Below, in pieces: positions 1-4,827 of a DNA stretch of 6,804 nt. A model generated the notes under the pieces. That model was not told where the DNA came from and did no database searches. It was given only the letters and a program-made list of their open reading frames with translations. The position numbers and the translations under genes were made by a program. Positions within the stretch are counted from its first letter, which is position 1; every line of letters starts with the position of its first letter. Where the stretch lies: positions 1 to 6,804 of the forward strand of contig CASECK010000132.1 in the NCBI GenBank assembly GCA_949286295.1, written 5' to 3'. The DNA comes from an uncultured bacterium (lineage in GTDB: Bacteria; Bacillota; Clostridia; Oscillospirales; Oscillospiraceae).

Positions 1-516
1 ATCTCCCTCATCGGCCAGGGCGTGCGCCGCGCCTATGAGCAGGTGCTGCTCCCCGCCGGCATGGGGGATGTGGCCATCTGCACCGAGCTGGGCCGGTTCA
101 TGCTGGCCCCCTACGGCCACCTGGTCACCCGGGTGCTTCACCAGAAGCACACCTATAAGGAGTACGTCGGCGTGGACGCCTGCGCCGCCAATCTGATGCG
201 CCCGGCCATGTACGGGGCCTACCACCACATCACCGTCATGGGCCGGGAGGAGGCCCCCTGCGACCATGTCTACGACGTCACCGGCGCCCTGTGCGAGAAC
301 AACGACAAGTTCGCCGTGGACCGCCCCCTGCCTGAGATTCATACCGGCGACCTGCTGGTCATCCACGACACCGGGGCCCACGGCCACGCCATGGGCTATC
401 AGTACAACGGGCGGCTGCGCTCCGCGGAGGTGCTGCTCCAGGCGGACGGCTCCACCCGGCTGATTCGCCGGGCGGAGACCCCCGAGGACTACTTCGCCAC
501 CTGCATCTGGGAGTGA
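1..516 (+). CDS. lysA: Diaminopimelate decarboxylase-like PLP enzyme, C-terminal part (5' truncated by window edge)
   Basis: Frame 1 is open from the first base to TGA at 514-516 and gives 171 residues of the C-terminal part of a fold-type III (alanine-racemase-like) PLP decarboxylase. Visible family motifs are ELGR (codons 29-32; EPGR in most LysA proteins), the VDACAANLMRPAMYGAYH stretch (LysA: VDGG...RPALYGAYH), CENND (Cys at codon 98, the position of the catalytic CESxD cysteine), and the GDLLVIHDTGAHGHAMGYQYN block with NGRLRSAEVLL. LysA decarboxylates meso-diaminopimelate to L-lysine in the cytoplasm. A GTG at 22 is in frame, but the conserved reading continues upstream of it, so it is probably internal. 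The stop lies 5 bases before the lrgA start, suggesting coupled translation. Related substrates (ornithine, arginine, carboxynorspermidine) cannot be fully excluded without the N-terminal lysine domain, but the motifs fit LysA best. Confidence 0.85.
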   Translation: MSLIGQGVRRAYEQVLLPAGMGDVAICTELGRFMLAPYGHLVTRVLHQKHTYKEYVGVDACAANLMRPAMYGAYHHITVMGREEAPCDHVYDVTGALCENNDKFAVDRPLPEIHTGDLLVIHDTGAHGHAMGYQYNGRLRSAEVLLQADGSTRLIRRAETPEDYFATCIWE

Positions 517-521
517 GCGCC

Positions 522-884
522 ATGCCGGTTATGGGTGAAATCGCCGTGATATTCGGCCTGTGCCTGCTGTCGGAGGGGGTCGTGCGCCTGCTGCCCTTCG
601 CCTTTCCGGCCAGCGTGCTCAGTATGCTGCTTCTGCTGGCCCTGCTGCTGTCCGGCGCCGTCAAGCAGCGCCATATCGACCGGGTCTGCACCTTTTTGAC
701 GGGCAGCATGGCCTTCTTCTTCCTGCCCTCCTGCGTCAGCATCATGGGCTACTGGGACACCCTGTCCGCCGTTCTGATTCCCTTCCTTCTCATCGCCGTG
801 GCCACTGTCCCGCTTGTCTACGCGGTCACCGGCTGGACCGTCCAGCTGGTAGTCCGGCTGTCCCAGGGGAGGCGCCGGTCATGA
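522..884 (+). CDS. lrgA: LrgA/CidA family holin-like membrane protein
   Basis: A 120-residue, very hydrophobic protein with about four membrane segments (roughly 5-25, 30-46, 60-78, 82-104) and a basic C-terminus (QGRRRS). Family marks are FPASVLSMLLLLALLLSG at 28-45 (family: IPGSxxGxxLLxxLLxxG), KQRHID at 48-53, and FFFLPSCVSIMGYWD at 65-79 (family: LFFIPxGVGxMxYxD). LrgA/CidA proteins work with LrgB/CidB in the cytoplasmic membrane. They were first described as holin/antiholin-like modulators of murein hydrolase activity; Bacillus PftAB of the same family imports pyruvate. ATG at 522 is preferred because TGGGAG (508-513) sits 8 bases upstream; GTG at 513 is in frame but overlaps that site and the lysA stop. 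The last bases overlap the lrgB start (ATGA at 881-884). Transport of a small organic acid versus a role in autolysis cannot be decided from sequence. Confidence 0.88.
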   Translation: MPVMGEIAVIFGLCLLSEGVVRLLPFAFPASVLSMLLLLALLLSGAVKQRHIDRVCTFLTGSMAFFFLPSCVSIMGYWDTLSAVLIPFLLIAVATVPLVYAVTGWTVQLVVRLSQGRRRS

Positions 885-1564
885 GCAGCGCCATCCTGGC
901 CTCTCCCCTGCTGGGCATCGTGCTGTGCTGCGCCGCCTGGTGGGCGGGACTCTGGCTTCAGAACAAGACCCGCCTGGTGCTGTGCAACCCCCTGGTCGTG
1001 GCCACGGCGCTGGTCATCCTGGCCCTGCGGGTGTTCCGCATCCCCTATGAGGCCTTCGAGCTGGGCGGCAGCATCATCACGCTGATGCTGGGGCCTGTCA
1101 CCGCTGTGCTGGCCCTGAACATCTACCAGCAGCGCCGCCTGCTGGGGCGCTACTTCCTGCCGGTATTGGCCGGCTGCCTGGCCGGCTGTCTGGCCAGCGT
1201 GGGCTGCATCCTGCTGCTGTGCCGGCTGCTGGCGGTGCAGGGCAGCGTGGCCGCCGCCCTGTTCCCCAAGAGCGTCACCGCCGCCATCGCCATCGCCCTC
1301 TCCGAGCAGAAGGGGGGCATTGCCGGCATCACCGTGGCCGCCGTCATCGCCGCCGGGGTCACCGGCGCGCTCTTCGCCCCCCTGTTCGCCCGTATCTTCC
1401 GCATCACCGACCCGGTGGCCCAGGGGGTGGCCACCGGCGCGTGCAGCCACGCCCTGGGCACCACCCGGGCCCTGGAGGCCGGCCAGCTCCAGGGGGCCAT
1501 GAGTTCCATCTCCATCTGCATCTGCGGCATCCTCACCTCTGTTCTGGCGCTGTTTCTGCCCTGA
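881..1564 (+). CDS. lrgB: LrgB/CidB family membrane protein
   Basis: A 227-residue polytopic membrane protein matching the usual LrgB length (about 225-235). Key motifs are LNIYQQ at 79-84 after GPVTAVLA (family: GPAxVALAxPLYKQ), FPKSVTAAIAIAL at 128-140 (family: PKSVTxPIA), a Gly/Ala-rich segment at 146-167, and GVATGACSHALGTTRA at 182-197 (family: GxxxGxxSHAxGTARA). It is the partner of LrgA. The family includes the plastid glycolate/glycerate transporter PLGG1 and Bacillus PftB, so a carboxylate transport role is as likely as the classical murein-hydrolase role. The start ATG at 881 overlaps the lrgA stop by ATGA and is preceded by GGGGAGG (about 866-872), so lrgA and lrgB are probably translationally coupled. 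The same frame stays open upstream to about 560, but that region codes for lrgA in another frame. Confidence 0.9.
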   Translation: MSSAILASPLLGIVLCCAAWWAGLWLQNKTRLVLCNPLVVATALVILALRVFRIPYEAFELGGSIITLMLGPVTAVLALNIYQQRRLLGRYFLPVLAGCLAGCLASVGCILLLCRLLAVQGSVAAALFPKSVTAAIAIALSEQKGGIAGITVAAVIAAGVTGALFAPLFARIFRITDPVAQGVATGACSHALGTTRALEAGQLQGAMSSISICICGILTSVLALFLP

Positions 1565-1618
1565 GGCGCGCCGGTCATCATACAAGCCAAAATTTTTTAG
1601 ATACAGGAGGGAACCCAG

Positions 1619-2809
1619 ATGCAGGCATTCGAATTTTACTCCCCCACCAAGATTCTCTTCGGCCCGGGCACCCAGGCCCAGGCCGGCCCCCAGGCCGCCG
1701 CCTGCGGCGCTTCCCGGGTGCTGGTGGTCTACGGCGGGCAGAGCGCGGCCAGAAGCGGGCTGCTGGACCAGGTCTATTCCTCCCTGGCCCAGGCCGGGCT
1801 GGTGTGGGAGGCCTTTGGCGGCGCCCGCCCCAACCCCCGGCTCAGCCACGTCCGGGAGGGTGTGAAGCGGGCTTTGGCCTTCGGGGCGGACTTTCTTCTG
1901 GCGGTGGGGGGCGGCAGCGCCATCGACACCGCCAAGGCCATCGCCGACGGCGCGGCCAACCCGGAACGCGACCTGTGGGAGGAGCTGTGGCTCAAGCGCG
2001 TCCCCCTGGAGCGCTCCCTGCCCGTGGGGGTGGTGCTCACCATCCCCGCCGCCGGCAGCGAGAGCAGCCACTCCGCCGTGCTCACCCGGGACGACACCTT
2101 AGAGAAGCGGGGGCTGGCCTCCGACCTGCACCGGCCGCGATTTGCCATTCTGAACCCGGAGCTGACCTATACCCTGCCCGCCTACCAGCTCTCCTGCGGC
2201 ATCACTGACATCATGATGCACACCATGGACCGCTATTTTAACCCCGTGTCCACCAACGAGCTCACCGACGAGCTGTCCGAGGGCCTGCTGCGCACCGTCA
2301 TCCGCAACGGCCGCCTGGCCCTGGAGCGGCCGGGCAGCTATCAGCCCATGAGCGAGCTGATGTGGGCGGGCAGCCTGTCCCACAACGGCCTGACCGGCCT
2401 GGGGGACAACATGGACTTTGCCACCCACCAGCTGGGCCACGAACTCAGCGCCCAGTTTGACGCCGCCCACGGCGCCACCCTGGCCGCCATGTGGGGCAGC
2501 TGGGCCCTGTACTGCGTGGATGCCAACCCCGCCCGCTTCGCCCGCTTTGGCAGGGCGGTCTGGGGGCTGGACGGGACGGGCCGGACCGAGATGGAGCAGG
2601 CCCTGGCCGCCATCGCCGCCACGGTCCAGTATTTCCAGGACATTGGGATGCCCACCTGTATCTCACAGTTGGTGGGCAAGCCCCTGAGCGAAGAGCTGCT
2701 GGAGACCCTGACCCGCCGGTGCACCTTCTTCGGGCAGCGGACCATCGGTTCTTTCAAGGTGCTATGCCACGATGATATTCTGGCCATTTACCGCATGGCC
2801 AACCACTGA
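1619..2809 (+). CDS. Iron-containing alcohol dehydrogenase (YqhD/BdhA-like)
   Basis: A 396-residue, full-length group III metal-dependent alcohol dehydrogenase. The N-terminus FYSPTKILFGPG (6-17) is typical. The nucleotide-binding loop is GGGSAIDTAK at 97-106, and IPAAGSESS at 142-150 follows it as in YqhD. Predicted metal ligands by alignment with YqhD and FucO are D197 and H201 (GITDIMMHTMDRY), H270 (ATHQLGHEL) and H284 (DAAHGATLA); the last two are 14 residues apart as in the family. It should reduce aldehydes to alcohols (or the reverse) with NAD(P)H in the cytoplasm, typically as a fermentation or aldehyde-detoxifying step. The substrate cannot be told. ATG at 1619 is preceded by an excellent CAGGAGGG (1605-1612). 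It follows lrgB after 54 bases with no convincing terminator or promoter, so read-through from lysA-lrgAB is likely. A strong terminator follows. Confidence 0.93.
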   Translation: MQAFEFYSPTKILFGPGTQAQAGPQAAACGASRVLVVYGGQSAARSGLLDQVYSSLAQAGLVWEAFGGARPNPRLSHVREGVKRALAFGADFLLAVGGGSAIDTAKAIADGAANPERDLWEELWLKRVPLERSLPVGVVLTIPAAGSESSHSAVLTRDDTLEKRGLASDLHRPRFAILNPELTYTLPAYQLSCGITDIMMHTMDRYFNPVSTNELTDELSEGLLRTVIRNGRLALERPGSYQPMSELMWAGSLSHNGLTGLGDNMDFATHQLGHELSAQFDAAHGATLAAMWGSWALYCVDANPARFARFGRAVWGLDGTGRTEMEQALAAIAATVQYFQDIGMPTCISQLVGKPLSEELLETLTRRCTFFGQRTIGSFKVLCHDDILAIYRMANH

Positions 2810-2821
2810 CTTCGCCGCCGC

Positions 2822-2858
2822 CCGGCCCGCCCAGCCCATGGGCGGGCCGGCTTTTCTC
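2822..2858 (+). terminator. Rho-independent terminator after the alcohol dehydrogenase
   Basis: A perfect 11-bp stem, CCGGCCCGCCC (2822-2832) with GGGCGGGCCGG (2840-2850), 7-base loop AGCCCAT, followed by CTTTTCTC. It begins 12 bases after the dehydrogenase stop and separates the metabolic operon from the iron-regulated block. Confidence 0.85.
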
Positions 2859-2878
2859 TCCCGGGCCGGGGGCGGGAA

Positions 2879-2927
2879 AACTTTTTTCAAAAAAGGTGTT
2901 GACACCCCGGGGGAGGTGTGGTATAGT
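2879..2927 (+). promoter_or_regulatory. Sigma-A-type promoter of the flavodoxin gene with A/T-rich upstream element
   Basis: A consensus -35 TTGACA (2899-2904) is followed after exactly 17 bases by -10 TATAGT (2922-2927), predicting a transcription start near 2934. Directly upstream is CTTTTTTCAAAAAAG (2881-2895), a perfect A/T inverted repeat placed where an UP element for the RNA polymerase alpha C-terminal domain would be. The first operator dyad begins 10 bases after the -10, at the predicted start site. The flavodoxin leader would be about 136 bases long. Confidence 0.8.
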
Positions 2928-2936
2928 AGGTTCGTG

Positions 2937-2952
2937 GTTAGCAATAACTAAC
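2937..2952 (+). promoter_or_regulatory. Metal-regulator operator A (DtxR/MntR-type dyad) at the flavodoxin start site
   Basis: The dyad is GTTAG-CAATAA-CTAAC (5-6-5). It matches three other dyads in this window and lies just downstream of the -10, where a bound repressor would block initiation or promoter clearance. Assignment to the DtxR-family protein encoded at 4266-4637 is inferred from the shared sites and the neighbourhood; the TTAG/CTAA cores resemble known DtxR/IdeR iron boxes. Confidence 0.72.
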
Positions 2953-2957
2953 TACAC

Positions 2958-2986
2958 AAGCGGGACGCAGGCCCGCTTTCTTTTCC
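2958..2986 (+). terminator. Terminator-like hairpin in the flavodoxin leader, between two operators
   Basis: A 7-bp stem, AAGCGGG (2958-2964) with CCCGCTT (2972-2978), 7-base loop, followed by TCTTTTCC. It lies inside the predicted leader RNA, before the flavodoxin start. The stem is short and the U-tract imperfect, so it may be a weak terminator, an attenuator, a pause site or chance. Confidence 0.35.
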
Positions 2987-2993
2987 CGGGAGA

Positions 2994-3009
2994 GTTAGCA
3001 ATAGCTAAC
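2994..3009 (+). promoter_or_regulatory. Metal-regulator operator B, inside the flavodoxin leader
   Basis: The dyad GTTAGC-AATA-GCTAAC is a perfect 6-4-6 palindrome and the most symmetrical of the four sites. Its first ten bases (GTTAGCAATA) are identical to operator A, with centres 57 bp apart. It lies about 60 bases downstream of the predicted transcription start and 60 bases before the flavodoxin ATG. No clear second promoter overlaps it, so it may act as a roadblock or a second binding site. Confidence 0.7.
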
Positions 3010-3069
3010 CAAATAAGGGACCCACACCTCCCCTCCCAGCGGAACAACACCACAGGCAAAGGAGCGTAC

Positions 3070-3507
3070 ATGACCATGAATCACGTAGCCATCGTCTATT
3101 GGAGCGGCACCGGAAATACCCGGGCCATGGCCGACTGCATCGCCCAGGGCGTCCGGGAAGCCGGGGGCCAGGCGGAAGTGATGGAGCCCTCCCAGTTCTC
3201 CGTCCAGCGGCTGTCTCAGTTTGGCGCGGTGGCCTTTGGCTGTCCCGCCATGGGCGACGAGGTCCTGGAAGAGCTGGAATTTGAGCCCATGTTTTCCGCC
3301 CTGCTGCCCGCCCTTGGAGGAAGGCGCGTCGCCCTGTTCGGCTCCTACGGCTGGGGTGACGGCCAGTGGATGCGCGACTGGTGCGGCCGCTGCCTGGACG
3401 CCGGCGCTATTCTTCTGGACGAGCAGGGGCTGATTGCCAACGAGGCCCCCGACGCCGCCGCCCAGGACGCCTGCCGGGAACTGGGCAAGCGGCTGGCCGC
3501 CTGGTAG
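3070..3507 (+). CDS. Short-chain flavodoxin, probably iron-starvation-induced
   Basis: A 145-residue protein with the flavodoxin fold. The FMN phosphate loop is YWSGTGNT at 10-17 (family: T/S-x-T-G-N-T), the 50s-type loop CPAMGDEVLEE at 58-68, and the 90s loop GSYGWGDGQW at 91-100, where W95 is positioned to contact the isoalloxazine ring. Length matches clostridial short-chain flavodoxins (about 138-150). It would carry low-potential electrons in the cytoplasm in place of ferredoxin. The chosen ATG at 3070 has AAAGGAG (3058-3064) 5 bases upstream; ATG at 3076 is an in-frame alternative with 11-base spacing. The frame is open from 2896, but that stretch holds the promoter and operators. Two operator dyads precede the gene, fitting the known replacement of ferredoxin by flavodoxin under iron limitation. 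The exact redox partner is unknown. Confidence 0.92.
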   Translation: MTMNHVAIVYWSGTGNTRAMADCIAQGVREAGGQAEVMEPSQFSVQRLSQFGAVAFGCPAMGDEVLEELEFEPMFSALLPALGGRRVALFGSYGWGDGQWMRDWCGRCLDAGAILLDEQGLIANEAPDAAAQDACRELGKRLAAW

Positions 3508-3577
3508 GCGCGGTTCTCCTCACTTCCTGATACACCTCACTTCCCTATCTCTACACCTCCCTACTTTCCCTTATTTG

Positions 3578-3611
3578 TCCCCCCGCACGAGCTGCCATTC
3601 GTGCGGGGGGA
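3578..3611. terminator. Strong hairpin between the flavodoxin and DUF3793 genes
   Basis: A perfect 13-bp stem, TCCCCCCGCACGA (3578-3590) with TCGTGCGGGGGGA (3599-3611), 8-base loop GCTGCCAT. Neither side has a real U-tract, so it may be a weak or factor-assisted terminator, or an mRNA-stabilising 3' end for flavodoxin. A pyrimidine-rich stretch (about 3516-3584, almost no G) precedes it. DUF3793 may be transcribed by read-through past it or from an unseen promoter. Confidence 0.5.
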
Positions 3612-3650
3612 ACTCCTATCACCTTGTCCAAGGAAAGGAGCGGTCCCACC

Positions 3651-4217
3651 GTGAATCAGAGCTTTGAATCCCTCTTGGTCAGGCAGTGCGCCCCCACCCT
3701 GGCGGGGCTGAAAGCCGGCAGCCTGTTCTGCGCCGCCGGCCAGGACCTGCGCTGCGTGCGGCGCAGCGCCGCCCTCTGGGACCGGCGGCTGCGCCGGCTG
3801 GGCCTGTCCGTCCGGGTGCTGCTGGAGCGGCCCCAGGCCGGCCACGCCATCGTCTACGTCTACCGCGTCAGCCAGCTCCGGCAGGCCCTTTTAGACCCGG
3901 ACTGCCTGGAATTTCTGCACCGGGCGGGCTATGTGGGCGGCTGCCTGGAACAGCTGCTGGAACAGCTGACCCGGCGCCTGCGCACCCAGGCGGACTTTCC
4001 CCATGAGATTGGCGTCTTTCTGGGCTACCCCCTCCGGGATGTAATCGGCTTTATTGAAAACCGGGGGCAAAATTTCACCTGCTGCGGCCTGTGGAAATCC
4101 TACGGAGACCCGGAGACGGTGCAGCGCTGCTTCTCCCGCTGCCGCAGCTGCGTGGACCACTATGTGCGGATGTACCAGCTGGGAACCCCCATTGAGAAGC
4201 TGGCCGTCTGCGCCTGA
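3651..4217 (+). CDS. DUF3793 family protein (uncharacterised, clostridial)
   Basis: A 188-residue soluble protein recognisable as DUF3793 from its start (SFESLLVRQCAPTLAGLKAGSL, residues 4-25, cited here in part), the VYVYR strand at 68-72, the hallmark FPHEIGVFLGYP at 116-127 with the following FIENRG, and CCGLWKSYGD at 144-153. Cysteines cluster at C144, C145, C160, C164 and C167. The family has no established biochemical function known to me; members are common in Clostridia and often occur near flavodoxin or metal-uptake genes. No signal peptide or membrane segment is seen. GTG at 3651 is chosen because GGAAAGGAG (3632-3640) lies 10 bases upstream; the upstream TTG at 3624 would put that site inside the coding region. 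It lies in tandem after flavodoxin and convergent with the repressor gene, sharing its terminator region. A role in iron limitation or flavodoxin function is only inferred from position. Confidence 0.85.
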   Translation: MNQSFESLLVRQCAPTLAGLKAGSLFCAAGQDLRCVRRSAALWDRRLRRLGLSVRVLLERPQAGHAIVYVYRVSQLRQALLDPDCLEFLHRAGYVGGCLEQLLEQLTRRLRTQADFPHEIGVFLGYPLRDVIGFIENRGQNFTCCGLWKSYGDPETVQRCFSRCRSCVDHYVRMYQLGTPIEKLAVCA

Positions 4218-4219
4218 GC

Positions 4220-4261
4220 AAAAAACGCCCCCGCGCGGAAGGGTCCTTCCGCGCGGGGGCG
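4220..4261 (-). terminator. Rho-independent terminator of the DtxR-family gene, also end of DUF3793
   Basis: A 16-17-bp perfect inverted repeat, arms 4226-4242 and 4245-4261 (CGCCCCCGCGCGGAAGG and its complement). On the minus strand it is followed by six T (A-tract 4220-4225 on the plus strand), giving a textbook terminator 5 bases after the repressor stop. It also begins just after the DUF3793 stop at 4217, so the hairpin may protect or end both convergent transcripts. Confidence 0.9.
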
Positions 4262-4265
4262 CCGC

Positions 4266-4637
4266 TCATAGGGTGTTTTTCAGGGCGTGCTCTTTGATTT
4301 TTTCAAAGGTCTCGTCGCTCAGGTCATGCTCTATCTTGCAGGCGTCCGCCGCCGCCACCTTCTCGTCCACCCCCAGGCGGACCAGGAACTGGGTCAGCAG
4401 CCGGTGTCTGGTGTAGATGCGCTGGGCGATTCGCTCTCCCGGCGGGAGCAGGGTGATATGCCCGCCGCCGTCCACCTCGATGTAGCCGTTCTCCCGCAGG
4501 CGCTTCATGGCCACGCTGACGCTGGGCTTGGAAAAATCCATCTCCCGCACAATGTCGATGGAGCGCACCGTCCCAAGCCTCTCCCGCAAAATCAGAATGG
4601 TCTCCAGATAGTCTTCAGCGGATTCGTGGATGTTCAT
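4266..4637 (-). CDS. DtxR/MntR-family metal-dependent transcriptional repressor
   Basis: A 123-residue repressor. The N-terminal winged helix-turn-helix (about 5-62) includes SIDIVREMDFSKPSVSVAMK as recognition region, followed by RLRENGYIEV and the wing. The dimerisation and metal domain (about 65-123) contains TRHRLLTQFLVRLGVDE and CKIEHDLS. Predicted metal ligands by alignment are D9 and E12 (MntR D8, E11), H78 (MntR H77), C100 (DtxR C102; Glu in MntR), E103 and H104. It has no C-terminal SH3-like domain, so it has the short MntR-type architecture (MntR is 142 aa). On binding Fe(II) or Mn(II) it should bind dyads and repress uptake genes; the four GTTAG-N6-CTAAC sites around it are the likely targets. 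The start ATG (4635-4637) follows a GGGGGGAAGG ribosome-binding site. It is divergent from feoA1 and ends at a strong terminator. Fe versus Mn specificity is unsettled; Fe is favoured by the neighbours. Confidence 0.9.
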   Translation of the reverse strand: MNIHESAEDYLETILILRERLGTVRSIDIVREMDFSKPSVSVAMKRLRENGYIEVDGGGHITLLPPGERIAQRIYTRHRLLTQFLVRLGVDEKVAAADACKIEHDLSDETFEKIKEHALKNTL

Positions 4638-4672
4638 CAGGCCTTCCCCCCTCGCCTTCCGCGTTTTTTATC

Positions 4673-4701
4673 AGGTTACCACGAACCGGGGAAATTGGCA
4701 A
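4673..4701 (-). promoter_or_regulatory. Possible promoter of the DtxR-family gene with an overlapping dyad
   Basis: On the minus strand TTGCCA (4701-4696) is followed after 17 bases by TAACCT (4678-4673). The -10 is a poor match. A small dyad GGTT-N6-AACC (4674-4687) overlaps it and could be an autoregulatory site, though it differs from the GTTAGC-type operators. Confidence 0.3.
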
Positions 4702-4748
4702 GTTTTTTCCCAAACCTTCTTGACAATGCTGGTTAGTTGTGGTAAACT
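4700..4748 (+). promoter_or_regulatory. Sigma-A-type promoter of feoA1-feoA2(-feoB)
   Basis: TTGACA (4720-4725), a 17-base spacer and TAAACT (4743-4748) predict a start near 4755. A T-rich tract (TTTTTT at 4703-4708) occupies the same position relative to the -35 as in the flavodoxin promoter. The operator dyad begins 16 bases after the -10. Confidence 0.72.
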
Positions 4749-4763
4749 CAGCTCGATTTTAGA

Positions 4764-4779
4764 GTTAGCCGCTTCTAAC
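4764..4779 (+). promoter_or_regulatory. Metal-regulator operator C downstream of the feoA1 promoter
   Basis: The dyad is GTTAG-CCGCTT-CTAAC (5-6-5), preceded by GA and followed by CG as in the other sites of the set. It lies about 10 bases after the predicted transcription start, fitting repression of feo when metal is sufficient. Binding by the divergent DtxR-family repressor is inferred. Confidence 0.72.
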
Positions 4780-4827
4780 CGTCCTGGTTCCCGGGGCGGG
4801 CCTGCGGCCGCGCGGAGGAGGGAGCCT

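Noticed and set aside
1565..1618. A separate promoter or terminator between lrgB and the alcohol dehydrogenase
   Set aside because: GGCGCGCC (1565-1572) and an AAAATTTTTT stretch are present, but no stable hairpin with U-tract and no acceptable -35/-10 pair could be found.
818..2071. Long minus-strand open frame (417 codons) antisense to lrgB and the dehydrogenase
   Set aside because: It is a GC-rich shadow of two clearly recognisable plus-strand genes. The product is low-complexity (Gly, Ala, Gln, His rich) and matches no family.
1219..2208. Plus-strand open frame of 329 codons crossing the end of lrgB and the dehydrogenase
   Set aside because: It is an out-of-frame Pro/Arg/Gly-rich reading through two real genes, with no family motifs.
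2896..3069. N-terminal extension of the flavodoxin reading frame
   Set aside because: The stretch contains the -10, both operators and the leader hairpin, and the flavodoxin fold starts right after ATG 3070, which has its own ribosome-binding site.
2934..3069. A known metal or FMN riboswitch in the flavodoxin leader
   Set aside because: I could not match conserved riboswitch cores; the leader is explained by two DNA dyads and one short hairpin.
4128..4151. C-x3-C-x2-C spacing in DUF3793 (C160, C164, C167), as in radical SAM enzymes
   Set aside because: There is no TIM-barrel or SAM-binding motif, and the protein is far too short. As I recall the family, only the last of these cysteines is common in DUF3793, so the spacing is probably coincidence.
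4630..4827. N-terminal extension of the feoA1 reading frame
   Set aside because: It overlaps the divergent repressor start and contains the feo promoter and operator C. The FeoA domain begins only at 4828.
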